Shown one piece after another: positions 1 through 6,800 of a DNA stretch of 10,171 nucleotides. This DNA is from an uncultured Verrucomicrobiota bacterium. GTDB taxonomy: Bacteria; Verrucomicrobiota; Kiritimatiellia; RFP12; UBA1067. Under the pieces are notes generated by a model. That model saw nothing but the letters and a program-made list of their open reading frames with translations, had not been told where the DNA came from and did not search any database. The position numbers and the translations under genes are program-made. Location: assembly GCA_946615875.1 (NCBI GenBank), contig CAMOIK010000075.1, positions 1 through 10,171 on the forward strand. The letters run 5' to 3'. Numbering within the stretch: position 1 is the first letter of the stretch; each line of letters starts with the position of its first letter.

Positions 1-5
1 GGACA

Positions 6-24
6 GATATGGTATAATATGCGC
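6..24 (+). promoter_or_regulatory. Extended -10 promoter for hisG
   Basis: A perfect TATAAT at 13-18 is preceded by TG at 10-11 with one intervening base, which is the extended -10 (TGnTATAAT) arrangement read by the housekeeping sigma factor. Transcription would start near base 25, giving a leader of about 40 bases before the hisG ATG at 65. The -35 region lies off the left edge of the window. The surrounding bases (GATATGGTATAATnTGCG) recur almost unchanged at 1999-2016 in front of the GH97 gene, which supports a real promoter. The start site is inferred from spacing only. Confidence 0.75.
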
Positions 25-64
25 CGTTTTTTTCACCGAGCAAGCGAAAAGGCATAGAAAGGGA

Positions 65-934
65 ATGGCCATAGTACTAGGTTTGCCCAAGGGCAGTCTG
101 CAGGAATCGACTTTCGCGCTCTTCAAGCGCGCGGGCTTCAACGTCACTTGTTCCAGCCGCAGCTACACGCCTGTCATCGACGACGACGAGATCAAGTGCC
201 GTCTGCTGCGCCCGCAGGAGATGAGCCGCTACGTGGAGCTGGGACTGCTTGACGCCGGCATCTGCGGCTACGATTGGGTTTACGAAAATGGCAGCGACGT
301 CGAGGAAATCTGCGAGCTCAACTACTCCAAGGCCACGTCCAATCCGGTGCGATGGGTGCTGGCCGTCCCGAACGATTCGCCGATCAAGACGGTGCAGGAC
401 CTGAACGGCAAGCGCATCTCCACCGAGGCGATGGGGCTTGTGAAGCGCTATCTCGCCCAGCATGGCGTCAAGGCAGACGTGGAGTTCTCGTGGGGCGCAA
501 CCGAGGTCAAGGCGCCGGAACTCGTGGACGCCATAGTCGATCTCACGGAGACGGGCTCTTCGCTCCGCGCCAACAATCTCCGCATAGTCGATACGATTCT
601 CACGTCCACCACGCGCTTCATCGCCAACAAGACCGCCTGGCAGGACGCCGCCAAGAGGGCGAAGCTGGAACAGCTCAAGATGCTTTTGACCGGCGCGCTC
701 GAGGCGCAGCGCAGGGTGCTGCTGAAGTGCAACGCACCCGCCGCCGCGCTTTCCGAGATCGTGGCCGCTCTGCCTGCGCTCCACGCCCCGACGGTCAACA
801 AGCTCAACGACAGCGAATGGTTTGCCGTCGAGAGCGTCGTCGAGGAGAAGAAGGTGCGCGACCTCATACCCGTCCTGACCAAGGCGGGCGCCACCGGCAT
901 CATCGAACTCGCCCTCAACAAGATCATCTACTAG
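65..934 (+). CDS. hisG: ATP phosphoribosyltransferase, long form (HisG)
   Basis: This 289-residue cytoplasmic enzyme joins ATP and phosphoribosyl pyrophosphate to give phosphoribosyl-ATP, the first committed step of histidine synthesis. The N-terminus (MAIVLGLPKGSLQEST) is the typical HisG opening. The PRPP-binding signature is intact, with D-L-T-E-T-G-S-S-L at about residues 159-167 followed by R-A-N-N-L. Residues from about 213 to 289, ending in G-A-T-G-I-I-E-L, match the extra C-terminal regulatory domain of the long form, which in known members binds histidine for feedback inhibition and does not need HisZ. The length is normal for that form. The start at 65 fits the family, although the purine-rich AGAAAGGG directly before it is too close for an ideal Shine-Dalgarno. 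No other his gene is present; ribosomal protein genes follow downstream on the same strand. Confidence 0.95.
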   Translation: MAIVLGLPKGSLQESTFALFKRAGFNVTCSSRSYTPVIDDDEIKCRLLRPQEMSRYVELGLLDAGICGYDWVYENGSDVEEICELNYSKATSNPVRWVLAVPNDSPIKTVQDLNGKRISTEAMGLVKRYLAQHGVKADVEFSWGATEVKAPELVDAIVDLTETGSSLRANNLRIVDTILTSTTRFIANKTAWQDAAKRAKLEQLKMLLTGALEAQRRVLLKCNAPAAALSEIVAALPALHAPTVNKLNDSEWFAVESVVEEKKVRDLIPVLTKAGATGIIELALNKIIY

Positions 935-995
935 ACGGCGCAAGCCGGAGGGCGGCGGACAGCGGGCGGAGCCCTCGAACGCCGAAGAAGACGAT

Positions 996-1010
996 TTGTC
1001 AACCAGACAA
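996..1010 (+). other. Small hairpin before the bS22-like gene
   Basis: TTGTC (996-1000) can pair with GACAA (1006-1010) around a five-base loop, ending just before the AAGGAG Shine-Dalgarno at 1013-1018. It is a short, weak stem and could be chance. If real, it might affect ribosome access to the small downstream gene. The rest of the 93-base gap after hisG holds only two short GC hairpins (936-947 and 964-974) and no clear terminator or promoter. Confidence 0.25.
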
Positions 1011-1027
1011 GCAAGGAGCATCCAGCA

Positions 1028-1117
1028 ATGGGATCGATAAAGAAGAAACGCCGCAAAAAAATGTCGAAGCACAAATACGACAAGCGCATGAAGGCGCAGC
1101 GGCACAAGAACAAGTAA
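1028..1117 (+). CDS. bS22-like / AURKAIP1-COX24 domain mini ribosomal protein
   Basis: This tiny gene encodes a 29-residue protein, starting M-G-S-I-K-K-K-R-R-K-K-M-S-K-H-K and ending R-M-K-A-Q-R-H-K-N-K. More than half of the residues are Lys, Arg or His. The pattern (G-S-x-x-K-K-R-R-K-x-M-x-K-H-K, then R-x-x-K-x-x-R-H-K) matches the short AURKAIP1/COX24-domain proteins of bacteria, known in mycobacteria as small-subunit protein bS22 and related to mitochondrial mS38. In those ribosomes the peptide binds rRNA on the small subunit. A good Shine-Dalgarno (AAGGAG, 1013-1018) sits nine bases before the ATG, and the gene lies just upstream of two ribosomal protein genes. Both facts support a real gene despite its size. 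The family call is from remembered sequence patterns, and binding to the ribosome is inferred. Confidence 0.75.
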   Translation: MGSIKKKRRKKMSKHKYDKRMKAQRHKNK

Positions 1118-1302
1118 CGCCGTGGGGTTGCGAGACCATGGAAGGCTGAGATTTGCAGTCCGTGGTTTCTGCGCCGAGAGGCTGGCGCCGCGATGCAGGT
1201 CCCGCGATACAAGCGACCAGGTTCCGCAACCCCGCAGCCCCGCAATCCATCTGGTTCGGGCCATCAACCGACTGCCCGACCGGCAAGGAAAGGAGAAAGA
1301 CA
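1118..1302 (+). promoter_or_regulatory. Structured leader of rpmI-rplT, candidate L20-type autoregulatory RNA
   Basis: This 185-base stretch contains no convincing gene but does contain pairing potential. GGGGTTGCG (1124-1132) is the exact reverse complement of CGCAACCCC (1225-1233), a 9-bp helix closing a loop of about 92 bases. Inside it, GCGCC (1171-1175) pairs with GGCGC (1184-1188). A competing helix, GCGAGACC (1130-1137) with GGTCCCGC (1198-1205), makes seven of eight pairs and shares bases 1130-1132 with the long helix, so the two folds exclude each other. A further hairpin, CGGGC (1257-1261) with GCCCG (1274-1278), stands just before the rpmI Shine-Dalgarno at 1290-1295. In other bacteria bL20 represses its own operon by binding a long-range-paired leader ahead of rpmI. 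The same role here is inferred from position and structure. No clear promoter is visible in the stretch. Confidence 0.45.
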
Positions 1303-1497
1303 ATGCCAAAGATGAAAACGAAGAAGTGCGCGACCAAGCGCATGAAAACGTCGGCCACAGGGAAGGTAATGCGTTCGCAGGCGGGCAAGGCCCACCTCAA
1401 CGGATACAAGCCGCGCACGCGCAAGCGCAATCTGCGCGGCATCACCGTGACCGATTCCACCGTCACCAAGACCATGCAGCGCATGCTGCAGGCCTAA
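1303..1497 (+). CDS. rpmI: 50S ribosomal protein bL35
   Basis: This gene encodes a 64-residue basic protein of the large ribosomal subunit, of normal family length. It begins M-P-K-M-K-T-K-K, continues with K-R-M-K-T-S-A-T-G-K-V-M-R and G-K-A-H-L, and ends T-M-Q-R-M-L-Q-A, all typical of bL35. The start at 1303 is chosen because it restores the canonical MPKMKTK N-terminus and has AAAGGAG at 1289-1295 seven bases upstream. The frame is open further upstream, but that part is not family-like. rplT follows after 20 bases, so the two genes are surely cotranscribed. The usual upstream partner infC is not here. Confidence 0.97.
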   Translation: MPKMKTKKCATKRMKTSATGKVMRSQAGKAHLNGYKPRTRKRNLRGITVTDSTVTKTMQRMLQA

Positions 1498-1517
1498 AGA
1501 AGGAAGGATAAAGGACA

Positions 1518-1865
1518 ATGCGTGTAACGAATGCACCCGCTTCCCGCGAACGCCGCCGCCGCCGCCTAGAGCTCGCCAAGGGCTTCAGGGGCGCGCGCAG
1601 CAAGCTTTTCCGCACGGCGACCGAGGCTGTCGATCGCGCGATGCGGCTCGCCACCGAGCACCGCAAGCTCAAGAAACGCGATTTCCGCCAGCTCTGGATC
1701 GCCCGCATCAACGCGGCGACCCGTGCGCAGGGCATGAGCTATTCCAGGTTCATGGCCGGGCTGATCAAGGCCGGCGTCGCCTTGAACCGCAAGAGCCTTA
1801 GCGAGATCGCGATACGCGATCCGGAGGGTTTCAAGACGATCGTCGAGATCGCCAAGAACGCCTGA
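1518..1865 (+). CDS. rplT: 50S ribosomal protein bL20
   Basis: This gene encodes a 115-residue protein of normal bL20 length that binds 23S rRNA early in large-subunit assembly and, in well-studied bacteria, represses its own operon. Family hallmarks are A-K-G-F-R-G-A-R-S-K-L-F-R near residues 20-32, the R-D-F-R-Q-L-W-I-A-R-I-N-A-A block near 54-67, and G-M-S-Y-S-R-F-M-A-G-L-I-K-A-G. The first 15 residues (MRVTNAPASRERRRR) depart slightly from the common M-P-R-V form but keep the basic, rRNA-threading character. AGGAAGGA at 1501-1508, nine bases before the ATG, serves as ribosome binding site. A strong terminator follows 27 bases after the gene. Confidence 0.97.
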   Translation: MRVTNAPASRERRRRRLELAKGFRGARSKLFRTATEAVDRAMRLATEHRKLKKRDFRQLWIARINAATRAQGMSYSRFMAGLIKAGVALNRKSLSEIAIRDPEGFKTIVEIAKNA

Positions 1866-1891
1866 CGACACGGTGGTTTGGTCTGGTTGGC

Positions 1892-1932
1892 GAAAGCGGG
1901 CCCGCACTCCATGTGCGGCCCGCTTTCCTTTT
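1892..1932 (+). terminator. Intrinsic terminator after rplT
   Basis: GAAAGCGGGCCCGCAC (1892-1907) pairs with GTGCGGCCCGCTTTC (1913-1927) around the loop TCCAT, giving 15 pairs with a single bulged G. The right arm runs into CTTTCCTTTT (1923-1932), a modest T-rich tail. Its position just after rplT and before the next promoter marks the end of the ribosomal protein operon. Confidence 0.85.
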
Positions 1933-1998
1933 GCTGGCCTGGCCGCCCGGCGCTCCGCCGCTTCATACCACTTTAGAGGGATGGGCGGGGGGAGGGCC

Positions 1999-2016
1999 GA
2001 TATGGTATAATGTGCG
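1999..2016 (+). promoter_or_regulatory. Extended -10 promoter abutting the GH97 start codon
   Basis: TGGTATAAT (2003-2011) is a perfect extended -10 with TATAAT at 2006-2011. No good -35 hexamer is present about 17 bases upstream, where the sequence is G-rich; this is common for extended -10 promoters. With the usual spacing, transcription starts about 2017-2019, essentially at the ATG at 2019. The block GATATGGTATAATgTGCG matches the hisG promoter at 17 of 18 bases. Confidence 0.75.
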
Positions 2017-2018
2017 GC

Positions 2019-3863
2019 ATGAAGACTTTGACGGTTTCTCTTTTGGCGGTGTCGGCGGCGGCGTCGGCGTTTGGCGTGCCGCTGGTTTCCCCGGACGGCA
2101 GAGTGCGCGCGGAGATCGAGCCGCCGCGCATTTCGCTGGCGTACGACGGCGTCCGCGTGGCGGAGATAGAGGTGCGCGGCGGCGGCAAGGCCGGCGAGGC
2201 GGAGCGTGAGGAGCATCGCGGCGAGTGGCGCAACGCATTCGGCGAGCGTCGCGTGGTGCGCGACGACTACAACGCGCTGCGTTTTTCCGGCCCCGACGGT
2301 TTCGAGGTGAGATGCTACGACGCCGGTCTTTGCTGGCGCGGCACGGACGACGAAGGGACGACGTTCGCGTTCGGCGGCGACTGGCGGTGCTGGCCTGTCT
2401 CGCACTGCCAGGGCAGATACGAGCCGTTCCGCCTGAGCGACTTCGACCGCGCCCGCCCGATGCCGAGCTGGGCGCCCGTCGCCGCAGGCATAGGCGAGAT
2501 GCACAACTACGAGAACATCATCCCCGGCACGATGGAAGGGCCGTTCGTGGTCGAGGGCGATGGTTTCGTGGCCGCCTTGGGCGAGGCCGCGAACACGCGC
2601 TGCGCCAAGCTGCGCTTTGCCAAGGGGGATGCGCCGCACACCGTCAAGGTGGTCTTGGAAGGGGCGTTCCGCGGCGAGGGGGATGAGGCGCGGCGCCGGT
2701 CCGGCGCACCGTCCATGCCGTGGCGCTATGTGCGGGTGGCCAGGGACGCTTGCTCGCTCTACGCCGGCAACGACCTGCTGCTCAACCTGAACGCTCCCTC
2801 GAGGATCGCCGACACCGACTGGATCAAGCCCGGCAAAGTGCTGCGGGTGGCGAAACTGGACACGGCGACCGGCAAGGCGGCGGTCGACTTCGTGAAGGCG
2901 AACGGCATGCAGTTCGTCGAGCTGGACTGCGGATGGTACGGCCAGGAGCACACGGGCGACCCGATGAAGCCTGGCCTTGCGCCGGAGCGCGTGGCCAAAG
3001 GGGAGAAGTTCGACCTTTTCGAGATACTGGCCTACGCCCGCGAGCGCGGAGTGCAGGTCATCCTATACGTGAACCGCGAGCCGCTGAAGCGCGTCGAGGG
3101 CGGCATCGATGCGATATTGCCGACGCTGAAAGGCTGGGGGGTGGCGGGCGTCAAGTACGGCTTCGTCAATGTCGGTTCGCAGCGCTGGAACGAGTGGGCG
3201 GACGATGCGATACGCAAGGGCGCCGAGCACCGCCTTATGCTGGACATCCACGACGAATACCGACTCACCGGCAACCAGCGCACCTGGCCGAACGTCATGA
3301 CTGTAGAGGGCATACACGGCAACGAGGAGATGCCCGACGCCTCGCACAACGCCGCTCTGGTGTTCACACGCTATCTGGCGGGCCCCGGCGACTACACCCC
3401 GTGCTGGAAGATCGGGCGCGTCAAGAACTCCCTCGCCCACCAGCTGGCGCTTGGGGTGGCGACGTTCAGCCCGTGGCAGTTCCTCTTCTGGTATCAGCGA
3501 CCGGACCAGATAGACGCCTCCAACCCGGCGCTGGACATATGGAAGGAGATGCCGACGGTATGGGATGAGACGAAGGCGCTCGCCGGCGAAATAGGCGAAT
3601 ACGCCGTCGTCGCCCGCCTTGCCGCCGACGGCAGGTGGTTCGTGGCGGGGCTGAACGCCAACAGGCGGCGCACGCTGGAGGTGCCGCTTGACTTCCTCGC
3701 GGAAGGAGAGTGGAGGATGCGCATCGTGCGCGACGCCGATCCGTCCGCCACGGCGGGCCTGGCGCCGGCGGCCGTCGAAACCAACTCCGTCGGCAGGGCG
3801 TCCGTCCTCTCGGTGGACGCCGCGGCCAACGGCGGCTTCGCCGCTATTGTGGAAAGACGGTAG
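2019..3863 (+). CDS. Secreted glycoside hydrolase family 97 (alpha-glucosidase/alpha-galactosidase family)
   Basis: This 614-residue enzyme begins with a Sec signal peptide (MKTLTVSLLAVSAAASAFG). The GH97 layout follows: an N-terminal beta-sandwich (about 20-250, opening V-S-P-D-G-R-V), a TIM barrel (about 265-515, with L-D-C-G-W-Y near 302-307) and a C-terminal beta domain. The block D-I-H-D-E-Y-R-L-T-G-N-Q-R-T-W-P-N (409-425) then E-G-I-H-G-N-E-E (430-437) is the GH97 active-site region. By remembered alignment to SusB, E436 would be the general acid (SusB E532) and E430 a calcium ligand (E526). The base position E508 becomes D412. The retaining-type nucleophile Asp is Gly (G381, V-K-Y-G-F). 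Linkage specificity is therefore not predictable. The ATG at 2019 is chosen over the one at 2010 because the latter lies inside the -10 box. No Shine-Dalgarno precedes it. It forms an operon with the GH95 gene. Confidence 0.9.
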   Translation: MKTLTVSLLAVSAAASAFGVPLVSPDGRVRAEIEPPRISLAYDGVRVAEIEVRGGGKAGEAEREEHRGEWRNAFGERRVVRDDYNALRFSGPDGFEVRCYDAGLCWRGTDDEGTTFAFGGDWRCWPVSHCQGRYEPFRLSDFDRARPMPSWAPVAAGIGEMHNYENIIPGTMEGPFVVEGDGFVAALGEAANTRCAKLRFAKGDAPHTVKVVLEGAFRGEGDEARRRSGAPSMPWRYVRVARDACSLYAGNDLLLNLNAPSRIADTDWIKPGKVLRVAKLDTATGKAAVDFVKANGMQFVELDCGWYGQEHTGDPMKPGLAPERVAKGEKFDLFEILAYARERGVQVILYVNREPLKRVEGGIDAILPTLKGWGVAGVKYGFVNVGSQRWNEWADDAIRKGAEHRLMLDIHDEYRLTGNQRTWPNVMTVEGIHGNEEMPDASHNAALVFTRYLAGPGDYTPCWKIGRVKNSLAHQLALGVATFSPWQFLFWYQRPDQIDASNPALDIWKEMPTVWDETKALAGEIGEYAVVARLAADGRWFVAGLNANRRRTLEVPLDFLAEGEWRMRIVRDADPSATAGLAPAAVETNSVGRASVLSVDAAANGGFAAIVERR

Positions 3864-3870
3864 AAGATGG

Positions 3871-3876
3871 AAGGAG
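3871..3876 (+). promoter_or_regulatory. Shine-Dalgarno fixing the GH95 start
   Basis: AAGGAG lies seven bases before the ATG at 3884. The frame is open back to 3710, inside the GH97 gene, but only the 3884 start has a ribosome binding site and yields an N-terminus that is a signal peptide. Confidence 0.85.
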
Positions 3877-3883
3877 CGGAAAG

Positions 3884-6800
3884 ATGGAAAAGGTGAGGCT
3901 TGCGGCGGCGGCGATCGCTGCGGCGTGCGCGCTCCCGCTTGCGGCGGCGCCTCGCATGGCGTGGGAGGAGGCGGCTCCCGCCAAGGACTGGCAGGAATCC
4001 TCGCTGACCGGCAGCGGAATAGTCGGCGCGATGGTAGAGGGGCGTCTGGAGGACGAGACGATCCACCTCAGCCACTGCAAACTGTATCTTCCCAACCCTG
4101 GCGATGCGGCGCCTTTGCTTGGCACCGAACATTCCAGGCGACATCAGGCGGGCGCCGGTCGCCGGGGCGAGGTGGAATACAGGGCGCGAGACGGCTTCAT
4201 GGCCGCCTGCGACCTGAAGATCGCCGCGAGGCTGGGCAAAGCGACGGCCTATTCGCGCCGCACCGATTTCGAGACGGGCGAGTGCATTGTCGAGGCGACC
4301 GACGACAAGGGGCGCAAGTATTCGCGCCGCGTCGTCGCGCCGCGCGGCACCAACATCGTGGCCGTGCGCATCGACGACGAGGGCGCCCGCGATCCGTCCA
4401 TCATCCTGTGCGGCGTCGCGCCGCGGAGCGTCGGCGACGCGAAGGCGTTCGAGGGGGGCGTGAAGGAGATAGTGTCGCGTCCGGGCCTCTACCGTTGCGA
4501 GTTTGCGAACTCGAACCCGTGGAATCCCTTGCTCGGCTACGAGGTTTTGCTGCTCGTGTCCCGGAAAGGAAAGGGCGCGACAGAGGCGTTCGTCGCCGTC
4601 GAGCCGCTCGAAAAGGACGCCGCCTACAGCCGCGACGAGGCCATGGCGCGCCTTGCTGCCGCCGCCGAAGAGGGCTATGGAGCCATCGCGGAGCGCAACG
4701 CACGGCGGATGGGCGAGATAATGCGCCGCGTCGCCTTCGAGCTCGAGGGGCCGCGCGAAGCGGACGAGATAGTGCGCAATTTCAACGCCGGGCGCTACAA
4801 CATAGTGTCGTCGACGTTCGGCGACCACGTGCCCAACCTCCAGGGACTGTGGGCGGGGACGTGGAGTGCGCCGTGGTTCGCCAGCTTCACTGTGAACGGC
4901 AACCTCCCGTGCGCCATATCCTTCTTCGACCGCGGCAACACGCCTGAGCTCAACGAATGCCTGCTCGCGTGGCTGCAGGCCAGGCTGCCCGCGATGCGCG
5001 AAGCCGCTCGACTCCACTTCGGCGCCAGAGGCTTCCGCGCGGCGGCGCAGACCACCGTCGCGGGCGTGGAGACCGACTCCAACGCCGGCTACCCGCACGT
5101 CTATTGGCACGGCGGCGCGGCATGGCTCCTCTCCCGCCTCTACGACGGCTACCGCCACACGCTCGACAGGAGGTGGCTGGAGCGCATCTATCCGCTCATG
5201 AAGGAACTCGCCGGATACTACGAGGACGTGCTGGTCGAGATGGAAGACGGCTCGCTCGGCTTCAATCCGTCGTATTCGCCGGAGAACTGGCCGAAGGGAA
5301 TGCGGCCGACTTGCGTGAACGCCACGATGGACAACGCGATCGCCAAGCAGTTCCTCGACGACGCGATCGCCGCCGCCTCCGCGCTCGGCGTGGACGAGGA
5401 CGGGCGCTCGGCCTGGGCGGAGTTGCGCCGCCGCCTTTCGCCCTACAAAGTCAGCGACGGCGGGTTTTTCGCGGAGTGGCTCGCGCCTGGCCAGCCGGAC
5501 AACAACGAGCACCGCCACGCTTCGCATCTCTACGCGCTCTACGACAATTCCCCGGCGGAGATCCTCACCAACGCGGCGCTTGTCGCCGCCGTCGCGAAGA
5601 CGATCGACGCGCGCATGGACTTCAACGAGAACCGTTCGCGGACCATGGCGTTCGGCTACGTGCAGAACGGACTGGCCGCGTGCAAGATCGGCGACGCCGG
5701 GCGCGCGGAACGCTGCCTCGCGCTGCTCACCGCGAAGAACTGGCTCAAGGGCGGCGGCTCATGCCACGACTGGAAGAGCTGTTTCAACATGGACGTCTCA
5801 GGCGGCTACCCGTATCTCGTCTCGGAGATGCTGGTGCAGTCCGAAGATTCCCGCGTGCGCTTCCTGCCCGCCAAGCCTGCCTCTTGGCGGAAAGGGAGCA
5901 TCGCCGGCCTCCTTCTCCGCGGCGGGATAGTGCTGGAGCGCCTTGCATGGCGCGGCGAAGATTTCGTCGCGGCGCTCAGATTCCCCTCTGGGCGAGTCAA
6001 GCTGGTCGCGGGCAAGGCGGGCGACGCCTTCGACACGGCGCGGCTCGCCGCCGAGCTCGCCGCGGCCGCCCCCGATCCTTCGCGCCACTGCGGCATCTAC
6101 CAGTGGTCCCTGGAGGTGGAAGGGCTGGTCGCCAAAGAGACGAAAGCCCCGCCTCGCGCCTACCTTTGGATACCGCCCGCCGCAAAGCGCGTCGATGGCG
6201 TGGTCCTTGGCAACGACAACATGCTGGAGGAGCCGATCTTCGCCGACGCCGCCTTCCGCGCCGCGCTCGCCCGCGCCAACCTCGCCCTCGTGCTGGTCTA
6301 TCCCGGCCTCCAGGGCTTCAACGAGTCCTTCGCGCGCGGCGACGCGAAGGTGGTCGAAGATTTGCTCGCGCGCTTCGCCTCCGCCAGCGGCTACGCCGAG
6401 CTCGCAACCGCGCCCGTCGCGCCCTTCGGCCACAGCGCATGGGCCGACTTCCCGTATTTCTTCGCCTCCGCCATGCCGGAGCGCACCCTCGCCGCAATCT
6501 CGCTGAAGGGTTCGTGGCCGGACCGCAAGCCTTACAAGGACGACTTCAAGCGCATGGTGCACGGCATCCCCACTCTGCTCGTCTCCGGCGAATACGAGGG
6601 CGCGGCGGACAACCTGCGCCACGCCAAGCAGCTTTTCGACACGCTCGCCGACGAGCCGTTCTCCTTCTATACCGACGTCGGCTCCGGCCACTTCGAGTAT
6701 TCCTCCGGCCTGCCTGACTTCCTGGGGCGCTTTCTCGAGTGCGCCGCCGCGCACGGCGACACGAAGGCGCTGGTCGCCGCAGAGTCCGCCAAGGCGCCCC

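Noticed and set aside
1236..1285. GGTTCGGGCC resembling a tRNA T-arm
   Set aside because: No acceptor, D or anticodon arms can be assembled around it; the bases fit better in the 1257-1278 hairpin of the rpmI leader.
1153..1302. In-frame N-terminal extension of rpmI
   Set aside because: The extra 50 residues are not bL35-like, and the canonical MPKMKTK start at 1303 has a strong Shine-Dalgarno.
77..1309. 410-codon open frame on the - strand opposite hisG
   Set aside because: It covers hisG, the bS22-like gene and the leader on the other strand, has no recognisable domain, and is the Arg/Leu/Ala-rich kind of frame expected opposite a GC-rich gene.
3710..3883. Upstream extension of the GH95 frame overlapping the end of the GH97 gene
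   Set aside because: The extension lacks a ribosome binding site and would bury the signal peptide; the start at 3884 has AAGGAG at the right distance.
3494..5527. 677-codon open frame on the - strand opposite the GH97 and GH95 genes
   Set aside because: Antisense to two genes with clear family motifs; its translation is Arg/Val/Ala-rich with no motif, a GC-rich shadow.
4957..6717. 586-codon + strand frame inside the GH95 gene
   Set aside because: Extremely Arg-rich out-of-frame translation of the GH95 coding sequence, with no start signal or domain.
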